Part shown: piece by piece, positions 24,999 to 33,351 of the stretch
How the letters are laid out: each line of letters opens with the position of its first letter
Position numbering within the stretch: the first letter of the stretch is position 1
Assembly (NCBI GenBank): GCA_964422365.1
Contig: CAYRAV010000004.1
Span: forward strand, 1-64,000
Direction of reading: 5' to 3'
DNA from: CAYRAV01 sp964422365
GTDB taxonomy: Bacteria; Bacillota; Clostridia; Lachnospirales; Lachnospiraceae
DNA: 64,000 nucleotides
The notes under the pieces: generated by a model
The model's input: only the letters and a program-made list of their open reading frames with translations
Database searches by the model: none
Told to the model about the DNA's origin: nothing
Position numbers and translations under genes: made by a program

Positions 24999-27716
24999 TT
25001 ACTTCTTATCAAAAAACATTGCTTTCTTGTCATCCTCAGATAACAAATCCAACAGATAATTTCCCCTCTTTGGTACATTGTCCATATATTTTTCATGGAT
25101 TCTTTCCTGCTCAGCTTCCACTTCTTCCATAAATTCCCGTGCAGATAATAATCGGCATCCCTGTCCTCTGATAATAATCTGTTCTAATCCATCAGAAGTT
25201 GCTACTGTAATGTTGTATTTTTTCTTATTCTCATGGGCGAACTTTTCAATATACTGATCTGCTGTTTCTGCTTCTTTTGTATAAACCACATGAATGTTAT
25301 GATAATCCATAATTTCCACTCTGTGCCCCTGAACACGATATGCATCAAATACAACAATTAAATTACATTTTTTACTTCCCTGATAATTACATAAAATATC
25401 CATCAGTTTTGTTCTCGCACCATCTATATTTTCCTTTGCCAATTCACTTAAATAATCCCATGCAAATATAATATTATATCCATCTACCAACAAATACTCT
25501 TCTTTTTTCTCCGTTTCCCTCCATGTTCTTGTAACAGGCGGTGTATTTTCTTTTCTTCTTCCCATAATTCCTTTTCGCTGCGATTTATCCTTCTGATTTG
25601 CATAAAAGGTTCTCTCTAAAATGGAATCAATTTCCTCTACATCAATACTCTCCGGAATAGAAGCAGCCTGCAAAAACGGTTCCTGAAAACTCTCTCCTTC
25701 CATTTTTTTCACTTCCTCTAATCTGCTGCCAATATGCATATAGTCACCAACCTTGTCCCAACTTACCGTAAATCCTGCACCATGGGCACAAAATATGGAA
25801 CCTGTTGGATTTTCTAAATCCTTTTCCGAATCATAACCTGTCTTTAATATAACTTCTTCTGCATTATGACATGGCTCATATCCTTTCAAAGTACAAAACA
25901 GCCTTCCATGCCCTTTTGTATAAGCATTGACTTCCCTCTGGTAGTCCCGCATAGCAGCAACAGGTGCACTTCCTATTAATATACTGACACCATCTTGTGT
26001 CTGTAAAATCTCAAATGTACCATACATCCGGTCCATATCTGTCATAGCCTTTCCAACCATTTTTTCCGGAACTTCCAAACGGAACGAATAATATGGCTCT
26101 AATAAAACAGATTTTGCCTGTTTTAGACCCTGACGGACTGCACGGTAAGTTGCCTGCCTGAAATCTCCCCCTTCTGTATGTTTTAAATGTGCACGCCCTG
26201 CCACTAACGTAATCTTCATATCTGTTATAGCAGCCCCTGTCAATATTCCTTTGTGTTCTTTTTCTTCTAAATGTGTCAGAATTAAACGCTGCCAGTTTTT
26301 ATCTAACATATCCTCACTACAATCCACAGCAAACTGCAATCCACTTCCTAATTCTCCTGGTTCCAATAGCAGATGTACCTCTGCATAATGCCTTAACGGT
26401 TCAAAATGTCCTACTCCTTCTACTGTATCTTCTATTGTTTCTTTATAAACAATATTCCCTGTACCAAATTCTACCATTGCTCCAAAACGTTCTGCAATTA
26501 TATTTTGCAAAATTTCTATCTGCACTTCTCCCATAATCTGCACCTGAATTTCCTGCAGTTTTTCATTCCATATCACATGAAGTTCTGGCTCTTCTTCTTC
26601 TAACTGCTTTAAGTTTGGAAGCATAGTCCTTGCATCACACCCCTCCGGCAGCTGTATCTGATAAGTAAGAACAGGCTCTAATATCGGCAAAAAGGATGCT
26701 CTTTCTATGCCTAATCCTTCTCCCGGATGAGTCTGTGTCAATCCTGCCACTGCACAAATAGAGCCTGCTTCTATTTCATTTACCATTTCATACTTCTCTC
26801 CTGAATATACTCTAATCTGCTTTATCTTTTCCTCCCAAATTTTAGAATCTACTATCATGCTTTCCTTGATGATACTGTCATTAGATGATATGCTCGTATT
26901 AGTGTTCCCGCCCCGCTTATTTGTGATTGTCTCTCTTACTTTTAAGCTTCCTCCGGTAATTTTCATATGTGTAAAACGGTTCCCCTGCTCATCTCTGGAA
27001 ATTTTGAAAATTTTTGCACCAAATTCTTTAGGATATGTTGGAATAATACTATATCTTACTATTCCTTTCATAAAATCTTCTACTCTTTCTAATTTTAAGG
27101 CAGAGCCAAAATAGCAGGGGAAAATTTTTCTATTCTTTATTAAGTTTTTGATCTCCGAATCTTCTACTGTTCCTTTTTCTAAATATGTTTCTAACACATC
27201 CTCATCACACATGGCTGCATTTTCATAAAATTCCTCATTTTCTGTATCTGTAAAATCTAAACATCCCTCATCTAAACTTTGTTTTAATTCTTCTAGTAAC
27301 GCTTTTTTATCTGTTCCATCCTGATCCATTTTATTCACAAACAAAAAAACAGGAAGATTATAGTTCTGCAGCAACCGCCACAATGTCAGTGTGTGTCCCT
27401 GCACACCATCAGCCCCGCTTATAACCAGAATGGCATAATCTAATACCTGCAGTGTTCTCTCCATCTCTGCAGAAAAATCAACATGTCCGGGTGTATCTAA
27501 CAGTGTAATATTTGTCTCCTCTGTTTGCAGCTGTGCCTGTTTTGAAAATATTGTAATTCCTCTTTCCCGTTCTAACTTAAAATTGTCCAAAAAAGCATCT
27601 TTATTATCTACCCTTCCCATCTTCCTAATGGTGCCGCTTAAATATAACATGCCCTCCGAAAGAGTTGTTTTACCTGCATCTACATGAGCTACAATACCAA
27701 TTACTAATTTATCCAT
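24999..27716 (-). CDS. EF-G/TetM-like translation GTPase fused to a YacP/Rae1-type NYN nuclease domain
   Basis: 905 residues. The first 690 follow the ribosomal-protection (TetM/TetO) plan: G1 AHVDAGKTT (10-18), ERERGITI, DTPGHVDF, NKMD, then beta-barrel and domain III-V segments (LLEPGELGSGLQF, EVPEKMVGKAMTDMDRMYG). From about 739 a second domain begins: LLVDGYNIIFAW (Asp745), VVFDAY (Asp791), AETADQYIE (Asp820) and TSDG (Asp842). These are the acidic residues of NYN/PIN-like nucleases of the YacP (DUF901) family, whose B. subtilis member Rae1 cuts mRNA in the ribosomal A site. The fused protein should act on ribosomes. Typical tetracycline-resistance TetM proteins lack this extension, so resistance is not assured. 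Start ATG has AAGGAAAAGAG upstream. Confidence 0.88.
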   Translation of the reverse strand: MDKLVIGIVAHVDAGKTTLSEGMLYLSGTIRKMGRVDNKDAFLDNFKLERERGITIFSKQAQLQTEETNITLLDTPGHVDFSAEMERTLQVLDYAILVISGADGVQGHTLTLWRLLQNYNLPVFLFVNKMDQDGTDKKALLEELKQSLDEGCLDFTDTENEEFYENAAMCDEDVLETYLEKGTVEDSEIKNLIKNRKIFPCYFGSALKLERVEDFMKGIVRYSIIPTYPKEFGAKIFKISRDEQGNRFTHMKITGGSLKVRETITNKRGGNTNTSISSNDSIIKESMIVDSKIWEEKIKQIRVYSGEKYEMVNEIEAGSICAVAGLTQTHPGEGLGIERASFLPILEPVLTYQIQLPEGCDARTMLPNLKQLEEEEPELHVIWNEKLQEIQVQIMGEVQIEILQNIIAERFGAMVEFGTGNIVYKETIEDTVEGVGHFEPLRHYAEVHLLLEPGELGSGLQFAVDCSEDMLDKNWQRLILTHLEEKEHKGILTGAAITDMKITLVAGRAHLKHTEGGDFRQATYRAVRQGLKQAKSVLLEPYYSFRLEVPEKMVGKAMTDMDRMYGTFEILQTQDGVSILIGSAPVAAMRDYQREVNAYTKGHGRLFCTLKGYEPCHNAEEVILKTGYDSEKDLENPTGSIFCAHGAGFTVSWDKVGDYMHIGSRLEEVKKMEGESFQEPFLQAASIPESIDVEEIDSILERTFYANQKDKSQRKGIMGRRKENTPPVTRTWRETEKKEEYLLVDGYNIIFAWDYLSELAKENIDGARTKLMDILCNYQGSKKCNLIVVFDAYRVQGHRVEIMDYHNIHVVYTKEAETADQYIEKFAHENKKKYNITVATSDGLEQIIIRGQGCRLLSAREFMEEVEAEQERIHEKYMDNVPKRGNYLLDLLSEDDKKAMFFDKK

Positions 27717-27959
27717 ATATCATGTACTCTTTTCCTTATTTTTATGAAACATCTCATTTATGAATCCTATCATATGTTATTATAACAAATCTATTTTATT
27801 TTTTCTACATAAAGAAAAAAACTATACCTCGTGTAAATAAAGTTTAAATCTGGAAGAAAATAAGTGATAATACTCAATATATACTTTATCTTAGACCAGC
27901 TATAGTTATTATCCATTTTCAAAAAAATTAGACTGGGAGGGAGGTATATGATAGAATGA

Positions 27960-28421
27960 ATGATAGAAATACAAAGGCTGAAACAGGTGCCTGTCTATGG
28001 AAAAAGCAGAGGAATGAAAACAATTCCAATAGTTTTGTGTGAGAGCGGCAGTATATTTATTAATCTTAATGAAATAAGATATAGTCAATCGTCTGTAAAT
28101 GGTTCAAATGATATTATACAGAGTATGAAGAAAAATGGATGGAGAGGAGATCCCATTGATGTTGTGGAAATGCCAGATGGCATATATACAACAATTGATA
28201 ATACCCGTGTTGTATCAGCTAGGGAAGCAGGGATTAACGTTCAAGCAAATGTGCATGGCTATAATGACCCATTGCCAAGTGAGTATATAGAGAGATTTAC
28301 AACGAAAAAGGGTATTCCTAAGACATGGGGCGAGGCAATACAGTTAAGAGTCGGAAAACAAAGGGCATCTTTTAGAAATGGAAATCCATATGGAAAATTT
28401 GATATGGAAGCAATAAAGTAA
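27960..28421 (+). CDS. ParB-fold toxin-like domain protein (possible polymorphic toxin module)
   Basis: 153 residues with no signal or delivery domain. The central part follows the ParB/sulfiredoxin pattern: IRYSQSSVNGS, IIQSMKKNGWRGDPIDVVEM, DGIYTTIDNTRVVSAREAGI. It ends with PKTWGEAIQLRVGKQRASFR and GNPYGKFD. Such modules occur at the C-terminus of RHS/LXG-type polymorphic toxins, and I believe this is one that has lost, or never had, its N-terminal part. A GGGAGGGAGG ribosome site precedes a tiny 3-codon frame and this ATG. The next gene, 19 bp away, is SUKH-like, the usual immunity family. Confidence 0.6.
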   Translation: MIEIQRLKQVPVYGKSRGMKTIPIVLCESGSIFINLNEIRYSQSSVNGSNDIIQSMKKNGWRGDPIDVVEMPDGIYTTIDNTRVVSAREAGINVQANVHGYNDPLPSEYIERFTTKKGIPKTWGEAIQLRVGKQRASFRNGNPYGKFDMEAIK

Positions 28422-28440
28422 AAATGGATGATAAAAATAA

Positions 28441-28800
28441 ATGGAAATATTTAATGTTCAAGAAATATATGAGGGTTATAATTATCCAGAAGCATTTCTG
28501 AAAATTGTGGATCTGAATTTAATAGATTTAGATTTATGGTATTTAATGACCAAGGAACAAGTAGAAATTAGAATGAAAGGATTGAAAAATAGATATCCTG
28601 AAAGAAAATTAATACCTTTTGCAAGAAGAGATGATAGTGACGATATCGCTTGCTTTGAAGTTGGAAAGGGTAATAAAGTACAGATTGTTCATGATTTTGC
28701 TAGTGCAGGATATGAACAAAGAAAAGAATATGATTGCTTCTGGGCTTGGTTTAAGGATGCCGTTGAGGAAATGATAAAAGAGGATGAAAGTAATAGATAA
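28441..28800 (+). CDS. SUKH-like immunity protein
   Basis: 119 residues. It resembles short SUKH (SMI1/KNR4) immunity proteins: YPEAFLKIVDLNLIDLDLWYL, LIPFARRDDSDDIACFEVG, VQIVHDFASAGYEQRKEYD and FWAWFKDAVEEMI. The acidic, aromatic-rich composition fits. By position it is the likely partner that neutralises the preceding ParB-fold protein; pairing is inferred from adjacency only. A KptA remnant starts 17 bp before its stop in another frame. Confidence 0.65.
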   Translation: MEIFNVQEIYEGYNYPEAFLKIVDLNLIDLDLWYLMTKEQVEIRMKGLKNRYPERKLIPFARRDDSDDIACFEVGKGNKVQIVHDFASAGYEQRKEYDCFWAWFKDAVEEMIKEDESNR

Positions 28801-28891
28801 TTTAACAGAATTAAGCAAAGAAGTATCTTATGCACTTCGTCATGCTCCATGAGAATATGAACTAAAAATAGACAATGTGATTAATGAATAA
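28784..28891 (+). pseudogene. Remnant of RNA 2'-phosphotransferase (KptA/Tpt1)
   Basis: The frame reads MKVIDNLTELSKEVSYALRH, then AP, a TGA stop, then EYELKIDN, and ends 11 codons later. LSKEVSYALRH followed by EYEL matches the start of KptA-family proteins (LSKxLSYxLRH), with Trp (TGG) probably changed to TGA. Only about 35 of about 180 codons remain. Confidence 0.6.
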
Positions 28892-29003
28892 TGAATTAAA
28901 ACAAAAAATAGAGACAGTTAGAGATAAACTTCAGAACGAATCACTTGCCATGATAATTGGTAAATTGAATGAAGGGAAAACTGTGAGAAAAGCGTATCAA
29001 TAA
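28884..29003 (+). CDS. Small hypothetical protein (39 aa) or gene fragment
   Basis: The frame MNNELKQKIETVRDKLQNES continues to KTVRKAYQ and looks helical. It overlaps the end of the KptA remnant and has no clear ribosome site. It may be the tail of a degraded gene. A short hairpin with T-run (AAAATCA/TGATTTTTT) follows at about 29003-29022. Confidence 0.3.
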   Translation: MNNELKQKIETVRDKLQNESLAMIIGKLNEGKTVRKAYQ

Positions 29004-29086
29004 AATCATATTGTGATTTTTTGAAAATATGTAATGAAGCATGATGTGGCTCTTTTCCCCTAATGTAGTGCCATAATCGAATTAAT

Positions 29087-29596
29087 TTACAATTCTACAA
29101 CATTGTTAAATATTGATTTTTTAGGAACGCTCCTACAACAATTAATTTTTTTAATACCATCACTTGTTACTGCATATGTTCCTTTTTCTACATCTAATTC
29201 TAAAATCTTTTCCATTTTCAATTCACGGTATGCCATGCATTGAATCAATTCACCTGCATTAACTAAAACCAATTTTCCCGATGGAATATTAAGAAACATA
29301 TCTGTATCACACTTACCATCTTTAAAATCAATTTCACAATTTTCTATATTCTCATTTGAAAGAAAAACTATCATTTTTCCAGAATTACAAAATTCCTTTA
29401 AAACAGCTGTTTCTCTTGCTCTAACGGCTTTCCACTCTTCATTTGGAAAATCATATATTAGTTCTGTTCTTCCTTTGGAATCTAGAAAAATATCAAATGA
29501 ATAGAGAATATCACTATTAAATTCATTAAAATAGTACGCATCAATTAATACTAATCCATCTGGTTCATTATGTTCATAATTAAATTTCATCATCAT
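29087..29596 (-). CDS. Hypothetical protein, possible orphan immunity protein
   Basis: 169 residues, acidic and beta-rich, without signal peptide: NEPDGLVLIDAYYFNEF, FDIFLDSKGRTELIYDFPNEEW, PSGKLVLVNAGELIQCMAYREL. I do not recognise a family. Its setting among SUKH-like genes, its AT-richness and solitary nature suggest an orphan immunity or defence-island gene. ATG 29596 follows AAAGGAAAG by 4 bases; two further Met codons allow a start slightly downstream. Confidence 0.55.
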   Translation of the reverse strand: MMMKFNYEHNEPDGLVLIDAYYFNEFNSDILYSFDIFLDSKGRTELIYDFPNEEWKAVRARETAVLKEFCNSGKMIVFLSNENIENCEIDFKDGKCDTDMFLNIPSGKLVLVNAGELIQCMAYRELKMEKILELDVEKGTYAVTSDGIKKINCCRSVPKKSIFNNVVEL

Positions 29597-29689
29597 TCAC
29601 TTTCCTTTGTTGAATCACTACCGCTCTTGATATTGACTCTATGCTCTTATAATTATCAAAGCTGATGCCTTTTTAAAAAAGAGACTTCA

Positions 29690-30037
29690 TTACAACAGAT
29701 TTTCAAATTCTGCTATAATTTCTGAAGCTATTCCATAATCAACAAATTTTTTTGAAATTTCTTTTGCTAATTGAATTTGATTTTCAAGCATCATTGCATC
29801 ATCTTTAGGATAAAAATCTATATTATTTTCATAATACAAATATCCATTTTCATCAATAATTGACAACTCTTTATCATAATCTTCATTACAATTTATCACA
29901 ACATTATTTCTACCAATAACTAATTCTTTTTCCTCTAATGATATCTCCCAAATATCCTTATATTTTTTAAATATTTCTATAATTTTTTCTTTATTGGCAT
30001 TCACAGCAATTCTAAATGAAACAGATATGTCTTGCAT
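29690..30037 (-). CDS. Hypothetical protein, possible orphan immunity protein
   Basis: 115 residues from the Met best spaced from AAGGAAGG (9 bases); three earlier codons (MMK) are also open. It is acidic with alternating strands and helices: EKIIEIFKKYKDIWEISLEE, ELSIIDENGYLYYENNIDFY, AKEISKKFVDYGIASEIIAE. No recognised family. Located in the accessory island beside another unknown on the same strand, 93 bp apart. Confidence 0.5.
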   Translation of the reverse strand: MQDISVSFRIAVNANKEKIIEIFKKYKDIWEISLEEKELVIGRNNVVINCNEDYDKELSIIDENGYLYYENNIDFYPKDDAMMLENQIQLAKEISKKFVDYGIASEIIAEFENLL

Positions 30038-30283
30038 TTTCATCATCCTTCCTTAACTTTTTTGTAACTGCTCTGAATATGCCTTAAATGCTCTGGCAAT
30101 AGATAAGCCGCTTAAAGATACAAGGTTTTATCTTGAAGGAAATTTGCAGATATGGTTAGATTAGAGGACTCTTTGGAACTGTGGTGATTCTATATCAGAC
30201 AGGGCTGTTAAAAAATTTCTTTTCAGTCCTGTCTGCATCATGTCTTCCTGTCTAAATACTGTTTATTTCTTACAGCAAATGGT

Positions 30284-31159
30284 TTATTTTGTTACCTGTT
30301 TGGCTTTCAATCCTGCATTTTTAAGAATCTTCTTATACTTTGTCAATTGTTTGGACGGTACTTTTACCTTCAAGCTGGATTTCGTATCCTTGAATGCCTG
30401 TTTTCCTACAGAACTAAGCTTTGTTGACCCAATTGTTACTTTACTAAGTTTCTTACACCCATTAAATGTGTTCTTACCGATCGTCGTCAGACTAGATTTC
30501 GATGTATTACCGATAGTAACTGTCGTAATCTTATTGCAGCCAGAGAATGCACTTGCTCCGATTGTCTTTATGCCGTCTGGCAGGGTAAGGGTCTTATTTA
30601 AGGCTATACATCTCTTGAATGCACTTGCTCCAATTGTGGTTACGCTCTTACCAAATGTAAACTGCCCCGCTGCATAATCCTAGCTGGCAGATTACCAAAT
30701 GCCGCATCGCCGAGTTTAAAGGCGAAGGCTACGCAGCCCGTAGCACTGATTCGTCCCTCCAAGGGGTCCGCCATTCCACTTGTAATAGTTGTTTGGTCCC
30801 GAATAAGGCACATAGTCGGTCCATGTTGTGCCTTCCTTATATGCATCCTGAGCCTTCAATGCGATGATAGCCTCCTAGACTTTTGTTGGGGCAGGGATCA
30901 GATCAGCATTAGACATGCCTTCTGTTGGAGCGGGACTCGAATCAGCATTGGATGTGCCCTCTGTTTCCTGTTCATCTTCTTGAGAACCGGTAGGGTTCGA
31001 ACTATCATGTGTGGATTCGTCCGTAAAATCATTCACTTGTGACGGAGAGTCTCCCTCAAACGCATATGCCACTGACTGAGAAGAAATGCATAAGCACAGT
31101 GACAAAGTAACTGGAAGGATTCGTCGTTTCAATTTTTTTAATTTTTTTAATTTTTTCAA
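30284..31159 (-). pseudogene. BspA-like leucine-rich-repeat surface protein, broken
   Basis: It begins at a TTG with AGGAGG 8 bases ahead and a signal peptide (RRILPVTLSLCLCISSQSVA). A Ser/Thr/Asp linker follows, with an imperfect repeat SNADSSPAPTEGM/SNADLIPAPT. An in-frame TAG at 30875-30877 interrupts it. After this the sense continues (EAIIALKAQDAYKEGTTWTD, NNYYKWNGGPLGGT) and shifts frame near CVAFAFKLGDAAFGNLPAR and again near DYAAGQFTFGKSV. It ends with BspA-type LRR units (TTIGASAFKRC, TIGKNTFNGCKKL, SVGKQAFKD) to the stop at 30284. At least one nonsense change and two frameshifts. Confidence 0.75.
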
Positions 31160-31353
31160 TTTTGCAACCTCCTAATTTTAGTTTTGGAAGAAGTTTTGAC
31201 TGACAATACCCCTTTTTAAATATAAATATATTATTATTCTGCTTTGTCAATAGTCATGAATCAGGACATACATATGAATATTTTTATCTCTTATAGTATA
31301 ATATTTTGTTTTTATAAATTTAGTACTTCTTCTAAATATTCTTTCACATTGAT

Positions 31354-31696
31354 ACAAAACCTCCATGTATCCTTAGAATGTGTTTGAAAATTGCTTGTTA
31401 CAAGATGTACGTCACAATTTGTGGAGGATTTGTTCCAAATTTATAAGTTGTAGCGGGGTATATGGATTAAATTTGGGGCAAATATCCTCGCAACGCGGGA
31501 CGGGACGTGCAGATTGGGACAATGAATTTTCAAACACGCTCTAGTATACCACCACAAATAAAAGTTATGAGATGCATGTCGGAATACCTTATCGGACGAA
31601 GTCCGCCAGCCCTAATAGGCATGAATTGCGGTATGCCCATTAGGGTATACCTGAATTCAGTTTTTTGCTAAAGCAAAAAAGGTACTTTCATAGAAA
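31354..31696. repeat. Family C repeat interrupted by a family A element
   Basis: It matches the copy at 10968-11079 on both sides of the insert: ACAAAACCTCCATGTATCC to the left, ACCACCA and AAAGTTATGAGATGCATGTC to the right, ending TTTTTTGCTAAAGCAAAAAA. It also carries an extra hairpin of about 70 bp (CCCTAATAGGCAT / ATGCCCATTAGGG) absent from the first copy; a similar hairpin is in the family-A copy at 45784. Confidence 0.75.
31376..31541. repeat. Family A MITE-like repeat, full copy with visible target duplication
   Basis: 166 bp with termini GAATGTGTTTGAAAATTG and the inverse of GAGCGTGTTTGAAAATTC. TA at 31374-31375 and TA at 31542-31543 flank it. The uninterrupted family-C copy at 10968 has a single TA at this point. 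Confidence 0.88.
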
Positions 31697-31720
31697 TACA
31701 ACTATGAATCAACTTATGCC

Positions 31721-31828
31721 CTACCTTTTTTCTTGTATTATATCAAATATCGGAGAAAAGTCAGCATACTCTTTTTCAATTCTAACATCCTCTATTTTTA
31801 TCAAACAGATAATATGTTGATAAGACAT
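31721..31828 (-). pseudogene. Gene tail fragment (35 codons)
   Basis: Directly downstream of the SUKH-4 gene, a frame starts MSYQHIICLIKIEDVRIEKE and ends FSPIFDIIQEKR. Amino-acid usage looks coding, but it is far too short for a typical domain, has no ribosome site, and is likely the end of a decayed gene. Family not recognised. Confidence 0.35.
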
Positions 31829-31838
31829 TTCTATAATT

Positions 31839-32324
31839 TTACATTACCCCCAACTCAACTTGCTCCAATATAATCGACCACCAATTCTCTTCGTTGCTTA
31901 AAGCTTGAATATCAATCATATCAAATTTCTTTCTGATTTCCTGCACCACTTGATGTATTCCATCATCATCGACATCATTTATTTTATCCTCATATAATAA
32001 AAAAGTAATAACAAATTCAAGAAAAGTCTCTAGATTTTTATTGATAAACCTTATCGGATATTCATTTTCCGGGTCAATCGAGACTATCTCATCTTTATGA
32101 TTTATGCAAATGTTTGTACCAAAATCATTACCAATAATGATATTCCCTCCATCTACTACAATATTTTCTATCTGTTCAATATTGAATTCTATGAAATTTA
32201 AAGGTTTATTTGGTAAACCTATATCACATAGTATTTTTTTTGTATTATTTGACAAATTACAATTCCTATATTTCTCATTTTTATTTAACTTAAAGTTTTT
32301 CTGTATGTACTCATAGATATCCAT
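31839..32324 (-). CDS. SUKH-4-like immunity protein
   Basis: 161 residues from ATG 32324, which follows AGGAGG by 6 bases; the open frame runs 28 codons further upstream but without a site. It has SUKH-4 features: LCDIGLPNKPLNFIEF, IIIGNDFGTNICINHKDEIV, NEYPIRFINKNLETFLEFVI and a C-terminal IDIQALSNEENWWSIILEQV. SUKH proteins neutralise nuclease-type toxins of contact-dependent systems. No partner toxin is next to it, so it appears as an orphan immunity gene. Confidence 0.7.
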   Translation of the reverse strand: MDIYEYIQKNFKLNKNEKYRNCNLSNNTKKILCDIGLPNKPLNFIEFNIEQIENIVVDGGNIIIGNDFGTNICINHKDEIVSIDPENEYPIRFINKNLETFLEFVITFLLYEDKINDVDDDGIHQVVQEIRKKFDMIDIQALSNEENWWSIILEQVELGVM

Positions 32325-32571
32325 TATGTGCCTCCTAATAGAATAATTTTTACAACTTCTTTTAAACGCTTTCACTCCTGCAATCTTATCTTTTTTTGTT
32401 ATCTTCATAATGATTTAATACACATAATAAAACACACCTTTTGCAGCTTCATATGAACTTTTTTCTTTCGTATACCTGAGGGCAAATTTCGCCCTCAACA
32501 GTTCATTCCCTTTGATAATGGACATAAGAATAACTGTATCATATATACCTATAAATTATCTTTTACAACAA
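32325..32571. other. Short intergenic stretch in the accessory island
   Basis: AT-rich sequence with an inverted repeat GAGGGCAAATTTCGCCCTC (about 32469-32487). No gene seen. Confidence 0.4.
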
Positions 32572-32830
32572 TCACTCAATCTGTATACTTTCCCAATCTT
32601 CAAAACTTTCGTTAGGTGTAACACAAAAAATATAAAAACACCCCTCACAATAAGTATCATCTAATAAAATAATATATCTTTTTTAAAGAACATTCAATAC
32701 TTGTATTTATTTTATTTATAGAATCTATTAATAAGTCAATGTTCTCATTCATTTCATCAAATTCTACATTAATTTGGCTATTCGTCTGTACATATTGTTG
32801 TAAAATTGTTCCTATATTCTCTTCATACAT
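32572..32830 (-). pseudogene. Small gene with a frameshift in an A6 run
   Basis: The first frame reads MYEENIGTILQQYVQTNSQI and onward through a helical region to SIECSLK. There the sequence has six A residues, and the other frame continues RYIILLDDTYCEGCFYIFCV then TPNESFEDWESIQIE and a stop. Removing one A would give an 85-residue protein. Family not recognised; the Cys-rich C-terminal part is distinctive. It may be an inactivated gene, a phase-variable tract or a sequencing error. Confidence 0.5.
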
Positions 32831-32865
32831 TCCAAAACTACAACATAAGCCCTTCTTATATGCTA

Positions 32866-32901
32866 GAGCGTGTTTGAAAATTCATTGCCACAATCTGCAC
32901 G
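32866..32901. repeat. Family A terminal fragment (36 bp)
   Basis: After TA (32864-32865), GAGCGTGTTTGAAAATTC and then ATTGCCACAATCTGCACG match the inverted right end of the full copies. It joins directly into a transposase fragment and provides that fragment's stop codon. Confidence 0.7.
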
Positions 32902-33142
32902 AAAGCTGCCCTTTAGAACCGTTATTCTTGTAGAGATAAGGTTTTGGAGCGTTGCAACAGGGACATTTGCAGTCATCGCTGATATCGCCTTCAGAACGCC
33001 GCTGAACCGGCTTGATTTTCTTACAGCAGCACCATTCAAGGTAAGGAATTAGATCTTTGTAATCCCAAGGAGCGTAGTTGATGATCTTAGGCAGCATTGT
33101 CTCCTTTGCGATATGATGGTTTGTGGTGAATTCATTATACAT
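32882..33142 (-). pseudogene. N-terminal fragment of an IS transposase with a zinc ribbon
   Basis: Visible are MYNEFTTNHHIAKETMLPKI, YAPWDYKDLIPYLEWCCCKK and the zinc-ribbon start CKCPCCNAPKPYLYKNNGSK. This resembles the N-terminus of transposases seen often in Lachnospiraceae; I cannot place the IS family. After about 80 residues it runs into the family-A terminal fragment and stops, with the whole catalytic part missing. The open frame extends 30 codons upstream of the chosen Met without clear support. Confidence 0.6.
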
Positions 33143-33351
33143 CAAAAACGGGAGTAATGCTCTTTTATTTGCAAAGCCCCAATAAATCAAGGTTTTAACA
33201 ATAAAAAAGAGGCAGTAACTTGACACTATCAAACGAAGGGAGGAAGAAATTTAATGAAAATTTGATAGAAATATGAGTGTGATTGTGGTATTCTATTAAC
33301 GATACAAATCGAAATTGCTAGATTTTTAAAATTAGATAGCAGGAGGAACTA

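Larger units (their letters stand above)
31160..31720. other. Intergenic region with nested repeats
   Basis: 561 bp without a gene. It holds the promoter side of the BspA-like pseudogene and a family-C repeat (31354-31696) split by a family-A element (31376-31541). Confidence 0.65.

Noticed and set aside
24999..27716. Straight call as a tetracycline resistance gene
   Set aside because: The core fits the family, but the NYN extension and the general genomic setting do not support a resistance claim without testing.
30047..30283. Possible coding remnant around DKPLKDTRFYLEGNLQIWLD and a CAGACAGGGCTG/CAGTCCTGTCTG hairpin
   Set aside because: The frame is short and interrupted and I cannot assign it to a family; the hairpin may be the old terminator of the BspA-like pseudogene.
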